DNA from: Megascapheus bottae
Lineage: Eukaryota; Chordata; Mammalia; Rodentia; Geomyidae
DNA length: 64,000 nt
NCBI GenBank assembly: GCA_024803745.1
Contig: JANJXV010000154.1
Span: 682,001-746,000, forward strand
Direction: 5' to 3'
Each line of letters starts with the position of its first letter. Within the stretch, counting starts at the first letter, position 1. Below are positions 1 through 10,993 of this stretch, piece by piece. A program made the position numbers and the translations under genes. A model generated the notes under the pieces. That model saw nothing but the letters and a program-made list of their open reading frames with translations. It was not told the DNA's origin and searched no databases.

Positions 1-46
1 TAACTTACACTGGCAGAATCTTCAATCTTTTGAGAATCTTCAAAAG

Positions 47-394
47 GGTGTGTAAATATTTAGGATCGTTATGTCTTCCTGGAGGAAAGATCCCTTTAGT
101 AGTATGTAGTAACCTTCTTTGTCTTTTCTTACTAATTTTAGTTTGAAGTCTATTGTATCTGATATGAGGATGGCAACTCCAGCCTGTTTATGGGGGCAGT
201 TAGCTTGATAGAGTTTATTCCAACCTCTCACTTTCAAAAGATGATTGTTTTGGGGTAAGATGTGTCTCTCGAAGTCAGCAGAACGATGGCTCTTGCTTTT
301 TGATCCAACTAGACAACCTATGCCGTTTAATTGGAGAGTAAAGTCCATTGATATTGAGAGTTAGGATTGAGAGATATTTATTAGTTCCTACCAT
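47..394 (-). pseudogene. L1 ORF2 N-terminal (endonuclease) fragment, copy A
   Basis: ATG at 394 starts MVGTNKYLSILTLNINGL, a typical ORF2 start that leads into the APE-like endonuclease. A TGA replaces the second Cys codon just before the RETHL stretch (QETHL in active elements). The frame then shifts, and the rest (VAILISDTIDF..., KDKEGYYILLKG) is read in another frame up to the break at 47. Non-coding remnant. Confidence 0.85.
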
Positions 395-442
395 TTTTAA
401 AAGCTTTTAGTAGGGCCTGTGTCTTGACAGTTCTTGTGGTCC

Positions 443-1626
443 TTAGATGGTATGCTGTTTAGGTGCCATTTCTTTCCCTATATTGCATTTATTTTGGTTT
501 TCTATGTATAGAGCATCTTTGAGAATTCTCTGTAGTGTTGGTTTTGTTTCGACATATTGTTGCAGCTTTTCCCTGGAATGGAATGTTTTTATTTTTCCCT
601 CAGTTATGAATGAGAGCTTAGCTGGCTACAGTATTCTTGGTTGGTAGTTATTTGATATAAGGGCATGACATATATGCTTCCAGTCACTTCGTGCTTGCAT
701 GGTCTCTGCTGAGAAATCTGGGCTTATTCTGATTGGTTTGCCTTTGTAGGTTACTGATCCCTTTTCCCTGGCTGCCTTTAGGATCTTTCCTTTCGTTTCT
801 ATTGATCCTGTTCGGATCACAATGTGCGGTGCGATGTTCTTTTCTGGTCAGGTCTGTTTGGGGTTCTAAAAGCTTCTCCTATCTGGATGGGCCTGGCCCT
901 TCTGGATATTTGGGAAATTCTCTGAGATGATTCCCTGAAGTATATTTCCAATACCATTGACCTCTTTCTCCACGCCCTCCTCAATACCAACTAGCCTTAA
1001 ATTAGGCTTCCTAATTGTATCTTGGACCTCCTGAAGCGCTCTCTCATATTTCCTAGATTTGGATTGACTCATTTTCTGTTCTTTATAATACCTAAATTAT
1101 CTTCAGCCACGGAAATTCTCTCCTCTGCAATGTCTAACCTGTTATCAAAGCTATCTACTTTATTTTTCATCTCCCTTGCTTCTAATTGCTCACTTTTGAT
1201 GCCTTGCATCCCTTGTTTTAGATCATGTATGGATTTCTTTATCTCCTTGATTTCCTTTTGAGTGGTAAGCTCAGTAGCTTTATTTTCTTTGGACATTTGC
1301 TGGAGTTTGGTCACGTTTTTATTTCTGGATTCTTTGAATTCATCCATCTTTCTTTGAAAAACCTTTATTATGGCCTCCTTTATGGCTTCTTCTTTTTCAC
1401 TTATCACCTTGTTTTTGCTTTCCTCTTGTTCAGGTATGGCTTCCTCCATTATCTCTTTCTTTATATTTTCACATTTTTCATTAATGATGTTTATCAATTG
1501 CATTTGTGTAGCACTTGGAAGACTCTCCTCTAGGTTCGCCAGTGACTGTTCCATTGTCTGTTTACATTGGGTGGGGGATGTTGTTTCTTGATTTGACATT
1601 TTTCTTGAGTTTCTTGTTCTGCCTAT
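443..1626 (-). pseudogene. L1 ORF1 (RNA-binding protein), broken, copy A
   Basis: L1 ORF1p is the trimeric nucleic-acid chaperone of the L1 RNP. Visible here are a charged N-terminus, a long coiled-coil-like region rich in Glu/Lys (about 1,100-1,500), then the RRM/CTD part that includes NPNRPDQKRTSH-type sequence in its relatives. The first ATG seen in copies B and C is ATA here, leaving the next ATG at 1,599. Lesions are a 4-bp deletion at about 1,080 that shifts frame (shared with copy B, absent in C), small indels at about 830 and 890, and an amber stop at 626-628 after ...NNYQPRIL. The frame stays open for 60 codons after the amber to TAA at 443. Confidence 0.88.
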
Positions 1627-2298
1627 TTGAAAATGGGAGCAAGATTACTACTAAATACGATTATAGTTTTTCAGATATAACCAACCTAGACCTCTGTAGC
1701 TGGCAGACACTAGATGTTCACAAGTTTTGATTGGTATTATCACTCTTTCTTTTTGTGCACTTACAGACCAGCCTAATACAACCACTGATAAGCGATTTAT
1801 ACCCAAAACAATAAGCCTCTCAATCCAATCTCTATTGTCTTTAAGTCCATCTGAGCCTAGAGAATAATTAACCACCTACATATACAATATTGCTCAACAG
1901 CCATCAAGTGTAGATCCGTGCAGTATAATGGTTGAAAGACGAGCAGAGGTCCAGAGATAGAAAAAAAGAATGAGAGAGGTCAGGGGAGGTGCAAGAGGAT
2001 TAACGTAGGAGTGTAAGAATATTGTAGTAATGAAGAAAAGTTATAGCATAAGGATAACTGACCTAAGTTGGTAAGTAGGTAGCATATTTGAGTACAAAGT
2101 TTGGAAAGTATTAGAATAAAACTTATGTGTTGCTGCACGACTAGCTCTTAGCCCAACCAGTGGCCTCACAGTGGACCATGGGATGGATCTGTTTTTCTTG
2201 TCTACGTTGAGGGAAAGGAGTATTTCACAAGATGCAGAAGCGAAGAATTTAGAAGCAAATGCTGTGAGTGAATTAGCTCGTAAAAAGCATTTTTATTT

Positions 2299-2500
2299 TC
2301 TTTTACCTTTCTGCCAGTCTTGGTGCTTGAATTCAGGGCCTGAGCACTGTCCTCGGGTTTTCTCAAGTCTAGCCCTCTGCCACTTGAGCCACAGTGCCAC
2401 ATCTGGATTTTCTATCTATGTGGTACTGAGCAATCAAACCCAGATCTTCATGGATGCTAGGCAAGCACTCTACCACTATGCCAAACTCTCAACCCTGACA
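2299..2500 (-). mobile_element. ID-like dimeric SINE
   Basis: Antisense dimer: a T-rich start, then GAATTCAGGGCCTGAGCACT, CCACTTGAGCCACAGTGCCAC and a tRNA-like 3' unit ending in ctaggcaagcactctaccacta (reverse complement of A and B boxes). Orthologous insertions lie in S-B, S-C and the inverted copies at about 25,365 and 61,250. Confidence 0.85.
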
Positions 2501-2509
2501 TAGTAATTA

Positions 2510-2534
2510 TAAAGTCATCATCATCATCATCATA
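2510..2534. repeat. (TCA)n microsatellite
   Basis: Short trinucleotide run. It is longer in S-B (9,941-9,976) and almost absent in S-C, so its length varies between paralogues. Confidence 0.85.
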
Positions 2535-2728
2535 TCCAAATATCCTTTCTCCTACAAAGAATGAACACTTAACTGTGTCTAATGCTTTTTTTTAATTTCA
2601 CTAATTCTTCTGTGTTTTTCCCTCTTGCATTTTTTACACATGACAGCAAAGCTAATCATCAGGAAAAAATTGATTAGGATACAGAAACCTAATAATATCC
2701 TAGTAGATTGACGTCAAAAATATGTGCA

Positions 2729-2935
2729 AGATGCCCTGTGTGTTTGACCTAGTGGTAGAGTCCTTGGCTACCAAGCAGTAAGCCTCAGGTTTGATTCCTC
2801 ATTACCACATACATAGAAAACGCTGCAAGTGGTGCTGTGGCTCGGTGGGACAGCTAAAGCCTAAAGAAAGCCCAAGAACAATGTTCACACTCTGAGGTCA
2901 AGTCCCAAGACTAGCAAAAACAAAAAAAAATTCGA
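2729..2935 (+). mobile_element. ID-like dimeric SINE
   Basis: Sense dimer: tgacctagtggtagagtcc (A-box region), ggtttgattcct (B-box), then the second unit aagtggtgctgtggctc and an A-rich tail at about 2,920-2,932. Counterparts are at about 10,180, 43,560 and, inverted, at about 24,945 and 60,830. Confidence 0.85.
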
Positions 2936-3333
2936 CAAGGGGCAAAATGCAGGCAGAGAAGGCACTGTGAAGCAAATGTTTTGTATAGGATGAGGGCAAT
3001 ATTGACCCTTAAGTTTGGATCTTACCTAAGAAAGGCTCCTTGAGCCTGACACCAGACTGGTAGTTGGGCCTAGTGGAAGACATTGGGATTGGACAAATAA
3101 GGTATGCTTTATACTACATCCACATGTATATTGTGAGACTGGAGGAGAGATTCATCCTCCAGTATGTCTTTGGTGAGGTCTTTTGTGAGCAAGGATCTTT
3201 GGTCATTGGGCCCTGAAAGGTGACCCTGCCTCCCTCACAATGGAACAGAATATGGAACCCTGGTAACCAAGCCACTGTAACTAACAACCAGCTCAAGCCA
3301 GCTCACTTGGCCTGTGGCTCAGGAGGAAGAAAG

Positions 3334-3520
3334 ATGTTGCTGTGCTGTTGCCAAAGGTCAGGAAACTCGAGTCTCAGGCATGGAAGTTGTGGATGTCTTA
3401 CTTGAAGATGTACATGCTAGATCATTGCCAAGCCACAAATCCAGTATAACAGAACTTTCTCTAAGAAGAAGGCCAGGAAAATCCAGGGCAACCAGATGAG
3501 GTAAATTTCTAAGAAGAAAT
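3334..3520 (+). pseudogene. RalGDS-like N-terminal exon remnant (S-A)
   Basis: ATG at 3,334 opens MLLCCCQRSG, a short Cys-rich start like the alternative N-termini of RalGDS-family exchange factors. It continues through SLRHGSCGCLT to a TGA at 3,404 (CGA in S-B and S-C), then a basic stretch (KKKARKIQGNQ) after another stop. The order matches the inverted copy at 24,545-24,370. Family assignment rests mainly on the REM exon next to that inverted copy. Non-functional. Confidence 0.4.
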
Positions 3521-3975
3521 GTATTTGACCACATCATCCTCCCCACACACTACAACTTTCTTTTTTTTTCATTTTTTTATTGTAATTAGTAAAAGGGTTA
3601 GATGATATTTGCCAGATAGAAGGTGCATTAATTCACATACATTGATACCATTTCCCATGTCTTGGTACCCATTTCCCTCCAACCCCACACCCCCCACCCG
3701 TCTTGGTTTTCCCCCCTTCCCTATCAAATTTCAAATATCCAAATACAAATAAATTCCATATATCAGATAACAAAGTGAGATAGTATACCAATATGGGATA
3801 ACCAAGGGACAGCAAGCGAGATGAGAGACAACATAGTACATTAAGGACAACAATCATTCATTGTATGGCTTTTGTGTCAATATCCTGGAGGTCCTTTCAA
3901 TTAGCTTCACATTATATGGCCTTATATATGGCCTTTTGCTCTATTGACAATCTCTGCTAGTAGAGCCCAAGGTTT

Positions 3976-6900
3976 CTACTGATTATGATGAATGAGGGAA
4001 ACCACTGAGCCTAAGTTCCTTTGAGTCTGGCTTACTTCACTTAATATGATTTGTTCTAAGTCTTTCCATTTCCTAACAAATGGGGCGATGTCACTCTTTC
4101 TGAGAGCAGCATAGAATTCCATTGTGTACAAATACCACAACTTGTTGATCCACTCATCAACTGAGGGACATCTGGGTTGGTTCCATATCTTTGCTATGGT
4201 GAATAGTGCTGCAATGAACATTGTTGTGCTAGTGGGTTTAGTATGCCCTTGTTTCTGGATTGTTGGGTAAATGCCAAGTACTGGAATTGCTCGGTCATAG
4301 GGGAGTTGTATGTTTAGCGTTTTGAGGCACTGCTGCACTGCTTTCCATAGTGGTTGAACGAGTTTGCACTCCCACCAACAGTGTAGTAGTGATCCCTCCT
4401 GACCACATCCCCTCCAGCATCTGTTGTCATTCGTTTTCCTGATCCTGGCCATTCTAACTGGAGTTAGGTGGAATCTTAGACTTGTTTTGATTTGCATTTC
4501 TTTTATGACCAGAGATGTTGAGCATTTCTTCATATGTCTATAGGCCATTTTTGTTTCTTCTTCAGAGAAGACTCTCTTTAAGTCTTTGGCCCATTTTGTA
4601 ATGGGATGGGTGTTACTATGGGGGTTAGTTTTGGAGTGATTCAATTTTTTGAGTTGTTGATATATTTTAGATATGAGGCCTTGTTCCGTTGTTTGGGTGG
4701 TGAAGATCTTCTCCCACTCTGTAGGCTTCCTGATTAGTTTACTAGCTATATCCGTTGCCATACAAAAGCTCTGCAGTTTAATGCAGTCCCACTTATCCAG
4801 CCTTTCTCTGATTTGTTGTGGTTCTTGGTCCTTATTAAGAAAGTTTCGACCTGTACCAAGGAGGCCTAGTGTATCTCCTATTCCTTCCTGTAAACTTTTC
4901 AGTGTGTCCGCTTTTACCTCCACGTCTTTGATCCATTTGGAGTTAATTCTAGTGCAAGGGGACAAAGAAGGATCCAACTTTAGTTTTCTGCAGGTGTTTA
5001 ACCAGTTCTGCCAGCACAACTTGTTGAAGAGGCTATCTTTCTTCCATTCTATTTTTTTGGCTCCCTGGTCAAAGATTAGGTGGCCATAGGTCTGTGGTTT
5101 AATATCTGGGTCCACAGTTCTACTCCATTGGACTTCAGGCCTGTTCTTGTGCCAGTACCAAGCTGTTTTGAGAATTATAGCTCTGTAATAGAGCCTTAAG
5201 TTTGGAATTGAAATTCCTCCAGCGCTCTTCTTTCTGCTAAGAAGTGTTTTTGCTATACGGGGTCTTTTATTATTCCATATGAAATTTTGAATTGCCTCTT
5301 CTATGTCTTTAAAGAATGACATTGGGATGTTGATGGGTATTACATTGAATTTGTAGATAGCCCTTGGCAAGATTGTCATTTTCACAATGTTGATTCTTCC
5401 AATCCAGGAGCATGGGAGGTTTTTCCATTTCCTTAGTTCTGCTTTAATTTCCTTTTTTAGGGTTTTAAAGTTTTCATCTAAACGGTCCTTTACATTCTTA
5501 GTTAAGCTAATTGCTAGGTACTTTATTTTCTTTGAGGCTATTGTGAAAGGATTTTCTTTCCTGATTATTGCCTCGTTCCTCTCAGTGTTGGCGTAAAGTA
5601 AGGCAGTTGATTTGTGAGGGTTGATTTTATGGCCTGCTACCCTTCCAAAGCTTTGAATCAGCTCAAGGAGCTTGGGAGTAGAGTCTATAGGATTCTTTAA
5701 ATACAGAATCATGTCATCTGCAAAGAGGGAGAGTTTTATTTCCTCTTTCCCTACTTGGATCCCCTTTATGCTTGCTTCTTGCCTTATTGCACTGCCTAGG
5801 AGTTTTAGTACTATGTTAAAAAGGAGTGGAGAGAGTGGGCATCCTTGTCTCGTTCCTGATTTTAGAGGGAATGGCTTTAGATTTTCACCATTAAGTATAA
5901 TACTAGCAGTGGGTTTCTCATACACAGCCTTTATTACATTGAGAAATGTTCCATGGATTCCTAGTTTCTCCACATCTTTTAACATAAAGGGGTTTTGGAT
6001 CTTGTCAAATGCCTTTTCCGCATCTATTGAGACAATCATGTGATTTTATCCCTGCTCCTGTTGATGTGTTGAATTATATTAATTGATTTGTGTATGTTGA
6101 ACCAGCTTTGCCTCCCTGTGATGAATCCAGTTTGATCATATTGTACATTTTTTTTGATGAGTTGTTGTAGACAGTTGGCCAGTATTTTGTTGAGAAGTTT
6201 TGCATCGAGGTTCATCAAAGAAATGGGTCTATAGATCTCTTTCTTTGATGAATCTCTGTCTGGTGTGGGGATGAGGGATATGCTGGCTTCACAGAATCAG
6301 TTTAGTAAAGAACCTTCATTTTCAATTTCGTTGAAGAGCTTGAGGAGTATTGGTGTGAGCTCTGCTTTGAAGACCTTATAGAATTCAGCTGTGAATCCAT
6401 CTGGCCCTGGGCTCTTTTTAAGTGGAAGTTGTCTAATTTCCATTTCTATTTCAGAGCTTGAAATAGGCCTGTTGAGTTGGGATAGCTCTTCTTGGTTCAG
6501 TGTGTGTATGTTAATATTGTCTAGGAATTCATCCATTTCTTCTAGATTCTCAAATTTGTTGGCGTAAAGGTTTGAGAAGTATTCCCTCATGATATTCTGG
6601 ATCTTGGTAATTTCTGTCGTGATATTACCATTTTCATCTGCGATTTTGTTTATTTCGATATGCTCTCTTCTTTTTTTGGTAAGATTTGCTAAGGGCTTGT
6701 CAATTTTGTTAATTCTTTCAAGAACCAAAACCTTGTTTTGTTGATTCTTTCTATAGTTTTTTTTATTCCAAATCATTTAATTCTGCTTTGATTTTAATAA
6801 TTTGCTTTCTCCTAATGGGTTTAGGGTTGGTTTGTTGCTCTTTTTCCAGGAGGTTAAGGTGAGACATTAACTAGTTGGTTTGCCATTTTTCCAACTTGCT

Positions 6901-7818
6901 GTTGTAGGCACTCCCCGCTATAAATTTTCCTCTGAGTACTGCCTTTGTTGTGTCCCTAAGGAGTTGATATTTGTGTGCTCCTTATTGTTAAATTTCATAA
7001 ACAGTTGGATATCTGTTCTGATCTCTTCGATTACCCATTGTTTTTGATTCAACAATGTGTGGTTCAGTCTCCATGAGTTACAGGGTTTTCTTTGGTGGAG
7101 ATGTGTGTTCAGCTCCAATTTGATGCCTTTATGGTCTGAGAGTGTGCATGGAATAATTTCAGTGTTTCTGAATCTGTCCAGGTTTTCTTTATGGCCTAAG
7201 ATGTGGTCTATTTTGGAAAATGTTCCATGTGCTGCTGAGAAAAACGTATATTGTGGTGTTACTGGGTGGAATATTCTGCAGATGTCTGTTAGATCTAGTT
7301 GGTCTATATAGTTGTTCAGTTCTAAGGTTTCTCTGTTGAGTTTTTGCCTTGTTGATCTGTCCATAGGTGAGAGTGGTGTGTTAAACTCACCAACAATCAC
7401 TGTGTTTCGATCTATGTATGGTTTCAGTGTAAGTAAAGTTTGCTTGATGAAGTTTGGAGCTCCGGGATTGGGTGTGTAAATATTTAGGATTGTTATGTCT
7501 TCCGGGAGGAAAGATCCCTTTAGTAGTATGTAGTAACCTTCTTTGTCTTTTCTTACTAATTTTAGTTTGAAGTCTATTGTATCTGATATGAGGATGGCAA
7601 CTCTAGCCTGTTTATGGGGGCAGTTAGCTTGATAGAGTTTATTCCAATCTCTCACTTTCAAAAGATGATTGTTTTGGGGTAAGATGTGTCTCTCAGAGTC
7701 AGCAGAACGATGGCTCTTGCTTTTTGATCCAACTAGACAACCTATGCCGTTTAATTGGAGAGTTAAGTCCATTGATATTGAGAGTTAGGATTGAGAGATA
7801 TTTATTAGTTCCTACCAT
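3976..7818 (-). pseudogene. L1 ORF2 (endonuclease-reverse transcriptase), broken, copy B
   Basis: ORF2p nicks DNA and reverse-transcribes L1 RNA. Order seen from the N-terminus: start ATG 7,818; endonuclease with NIYTPN, GEFNTPLS and SDHKGIKLEL (7,700-7,100); RT with [33 protein letters not shown] and FADDMILYL; then the C-terminal Cys-rich region [20 protein letters not shown]. Lesions are a frameshift near the RETH region (about 7,690), a stop at about 6,299 and a stop/frameshift at about 6,040. The longest open part is 687 codons (6,039-3,976), covering the RT palm through the C-terminus. The endonuclease reads GEF where active elements have GDF. Confidence 0.92.
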
Positions 7819-7866
7819 TTTTAAAAGCTTTTAGTAGGGCCTGTGTCTTGACAGTTCTTGTGGTCC

Positions 7867-9050
7867 TTAGATGGTATGCTGTTTAGGTGCCATTTCTTTC
7901 CCTATATTGCATTTATTTTGGTTTTCTATGTATAGAGCATCTTTGAGAATTCTCTGTAGTGTTGGTTTTGTTTCGACATATTGTTGCAGCTTTTCCCTGG
8001 AATGGAATGTTTTTATTTTTCCCTCAGTTATGAATGAGAGCTTAGCTGGCTACAGTATTCTTGGTTGGTAGTTATTTGATATAAGGGCATGACATATATG
8101 CTTCATGTCACTTCGTGTTTTCATGGTCTCTGCTGAGAAATCTGGGGTTATTCTGATTGGTTTGCCTTTGTAGGTTACTGATCCCTTTCCCCTGGCTGCC
8201 TTTAGGATCTTTCCTTTCGTTTCTATTGATCCAGTTCGGATCACAATGTGGCGGTGGGATGTTCTTTTCTGGTCAGGTCTGTTTGGGGTTCTAAAAGCTT
8301 CTCGTATCTGGATGGGCCTGCCCTTCTGGATATTTGGGAAATTCTCTGAGATGATTCCCTGAAGTATATTTCCAAATCCATTGACCTCTTTCTCCATGCC
8401 CTCCTCAGTAACAACTAGCCTTAAATTAGGCTTCCTAATTGTATCTTGGACCTCCTGAAGCGCTCTCTCATATTTCCTAGATTTGGATTGACTCATTTTC
8501 TGTTCTTTATAATACCTAAATTATCTTCAGCCACGGAAATTCTCTCCTCTGCAATGTCTAACCTGCTATCAAAGCTATCTACTTTATTTTTCATCTCCCT
8601 TGCTTCTAATTGCTCACTTTTGATGCCTTGCATCCCTTGTTTTAGATCATGTATGGATTTCTTTATCTCCTTGATTTCCTTTTGAGTGGTTAGCTAGGTA
8701 GCTTTATTTTCTTTGGACATTTGCTGTAGTTTGGTCACGTTTTTATTTCTGGATTCTTTGAATTCATCCATCTTTCTTTGAAAAACCTTTATTATGGCCT
8801 CCTTTATGGCTTCTTCTTTTTCACTTATCACCTTGTTTTTGCTTTCCTCTTGTTCAGGTATGGCTTCCTCCATTATCTCTTTCTTTATATTTTCACATTT
8901 TTCATTAATGATGTTTATCAATTGCATTTGTGTAGCACTTGGAAGACTCTCCTCTAGGTTCGCCAGTGACTGTTCCATTGTCTGTTTACATTGGGTGGGG
9001 GATGTTGTTTCTTGATTTGACATTTTTCTTGAGTTTCTTGTTCTGCCCAT
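7867..9050 (-). pseudogene. L1 ORF1, broken, copy B
   Basis: Starts MGRTRNSRKMSNQE at 9,050. A TAG at 8,694 ends the coiled-coil part (TAGCTAGG where A and C read GCTCAG). The 4-bp deletion seen in copy A also shifts frame near 8,505. The C-terminal part runs from 8,496 (MSQSKSRKYERAL) to the shared amber at 8,050-8,052, followed by an open 60-codon tail to TAA at 7,867. Confidence 0.9.
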
Positions 9051-9611
9051 TTGAAAATGGGATCAAGATTACTACTAAATACGATTATAGTTTTTCAGAT
9101 ATAACCAACCTAGACCTCTGTAGCTGGCAGACACTAGATGTTCACAAGTTTTGATTGGTATTATCACTCTTTCTTTTTGTGCACTTACAGACCACCCTAA
9201 TACAACCACTGATAAGCGATTTATATCCAAAACAATAAGCCTCTCCATCCAATCTCTATTGTCTTTAAGTCCATCTGAGCCTAGAGAATAATTAACCACC
9301 TACATATACAATATTGCTCAACAGCCATCAAGTGTAGATCCGTGCAGTATAAGGGTTGAAAGACGAGCAGAGGTCCAGAGATAGAAAAAAAGAATGAGAG
9401 AGGTCAGGGGAGGTGCAAGAGGATTAACGTAGGAGTGTAAGAATATTGTAGTAATGAAGAAAAGTTATAGCATAAGGATAACTGACATAAGTTGGTAAGT
9501 AGGTAGCATATTTGAGTACAAAGTTTGGAAAGTATTTGAATAAAACTTATGTGTTGCTGCACGACTAGCTCTTAGCCCAACCAGTGGCCTCACAGTGGAC
9601 CATGGGAGGGA

Positions 9612-10993
9612 TCTGTTTTTCTTGTCTACGTTGAGGGAAAGGGGTATTTCACAAGATGCAGAAGCGAAGATTTCAGAAGCAAATGCTGTGAGTGAATTAG
9701 CTCGTAAAAAGCATTTTTATTTTCTTTTATCTTTCTGCCAGTCTTGGGGCTTGAATTCAGGGCCTGAGCACTGTCCTCGGGTTTTCTCAAGTCTAGCCCT
9801 CTGCCACTTGAGCCACAGTGCCACATCTAGATTTTCTATCTATGTGGTACTGAGCAATCAAACCCAGATCTTCATGGATGCTAGGCAAGCACTCTACCAC
9901 TATGCCAAACTCTCAACCCTGACATAGTAATTATAAAGTCATCATCATCATCATCATCATCATCATAATCATCATATCCAAATATCTTTTCTCCTACAAA
10001 GAATGAACACTTAACTGTGTCTAATGCTTTTTTTAATTTCACTAATTCTTCTGTGTTTTTCCGTCTTGCATTTTTTACACTTGACAGCAAAGCTAATCAT
10101 CAGGAAAAAAATGATTAGGATACAGAAACCTAATAATATCCTAGTAGATTGACGTCAAAAATATGTGCAAGATGCCCTGTGTGTTTGACCTAGTGGTAGA
10201 GTACTGGCTACCAAGCAAAAAGACTCAGGTTTGATTCCTCATTACCACATACATAGAAAACGCTGCAAGTGGTGCTGTGGCTCTGTGGGACAGCTAAAGC
10301 CTAAGAAAGCCCAAGAACAATGTTCACACTCTGACGTCAAGTCCCAAGTCTAGCAAAAACAAAAAAAATTCGACAAGGGGCAAAAACCAGGAAGAGAAGG
10401 CACTGTGAAGCAAATGTTTTGTAAAGGATGAGGGCAATATTGACACTTAAGTCTGGATCTTACCTAAGAAAGGCTACTTGAGCCTGAGACCAGAATTGGT
10501 AGTTGGGCCTAGTGGAAGACATTGGGATAGGACAAATAAGGTGTGCTGTTTACTACATCCACATGTATATTGTGAGATTGGAGGAGAGATTCAGCCTCCA
10601 GTATGTCTTTGGTGAGGTCTTTTGTGAGCAAGGATCTTTGGTCATTGGGCCCTGAAAGGTGACCCTGCCTCCCTCACAATGGAACAGAATATGGAACCCT
10701 GGTAACCAAGCCACTGTAACTAACAACCAGCTCAAGCCAGCTCACTTGGCCTGTGGCTCAGGAGGAAGAAAGATGTTGCTGTGCTGTTGCCAAAGGTCAG
10801 GAAACTCGAGTCTCAGGCATGGAAGTTGTGGATGTCTTACTCGAAGATGTACATGCTAGATCATTGCCAAGCCACAAATCCAGTATAACAGAACTTTCTC
10901 TAAGAAGAAGGCCAGGAAAATCCAGGGCAACCAGATGAGGTGAATTTCTAAGAAGAAATGTATTTGAACCCATCATCTTCCCTTCACACTACA
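9612..10993 (+). repeat. Spacer segment S, copy B
   Basis: Tandem repeat of 2,189-3,557 at an offset of about 7,424-7,438, with the same two ID SINEs (about 9,725-9,925 antisense; about 10,170-10,370 sense). It contains the RalGDS-like N-terminal exon remnant (ATG at 10,773); the Arg codon is CGA here rather than the TGA of S-A, and the reading stops at the following TAG. The (TCA)n tract at 9,941-9,976 is expanded. Confidence 0.9.
10773..10960 (+). pseudogene. RalGDS-like N-terminal exon remnant (S-B)
   Basis: MLLCCCQRSGNSSLRHGSCG opens at 10,773 and continues five codons beyond the S-A stop (RRCTC) to a TAG where the inverted copy at 24.5 kb has TGG (Trp). Downstream, a basic KKKARKIQGNQMR stretch survives in frame. 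Same reasoning and caution as for 3,334-3,520. Confidence 0.4.

Larger units (their letters stand above)
47..2188 (-). mobile_element. L1 element A, 5' half only (5'UTR, ORF1, start of ORF2)
   Basis: Reading on the minus strand, 5'UTR (about 2,188-1,627), ORF1 (1,626-443) and the first ~116 codons of ORF2 (from ATG at 394) appear in order. The element then stops abruptly at base 47, where homology to the neighbouring full-length L1 (7,471 onward) ends. A 3' deletion is unusual for retrotransposition, which truncates 5' ends, so rearrangement is the likely cause. The same breakpoint occurs at 40,880 in copy 2. Confidence 0.9.
2189..3557 (+). repeat. Spacer segment S, copy A (inverted duplicate of 24,321-25,681)
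   Basis: A 1.37-kb non-L1 segment lies between the 5' end of L1-A and the 3' end of L1-B. Its reverse complement matches 24,321-25,681 along its length. It starts at the motif ctgtttttcttgtctac and ends at acaactttct, and both inner ID SINEs are shared. It recurs as S-B (9,612-10,993) and S-C (43,021-44,387). Because the SINEs are shared, the inverted copying happened after those SINEs inserted. Confidence 0.9.
3558..9611 (-). mobile_element. L1 element B, near full length (~6.05 kb)
   Basis: The minus-strand element has a 3' poly-A (T run at 3,558-3,575), 3'UTR to 3,975, ORF2 (7,818-3,976), an inter-ORF gap, ORF1 (9,050-7,867) and 5'UTR to about 9,611. It is the only copy here with all parts in order. 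Stops and frameshifts in both ORFs make it immobile on its own. S lies at both ends, so the original target-site duplication cannot be recognised. Confidence 0.93.

Noticed and set aside
3114..3296. Conserved short frame on the minus strand of S (MSWLLVTVAWLPG)
   Set aside because: Opposite-strand shadow of the RalGDS-like N-terminal exon region. Its conservation among S copies is explained by duplication.
4673..5089. 138-codon plus-strand open frame
   Set aside because: Lies antisense within L1 ORF2 and follows its sequence constraints. The same applies to plus-strand frames at 5,387-6,043, 8,794-9,154, 42,134-42,567 and 45,477-46,840.
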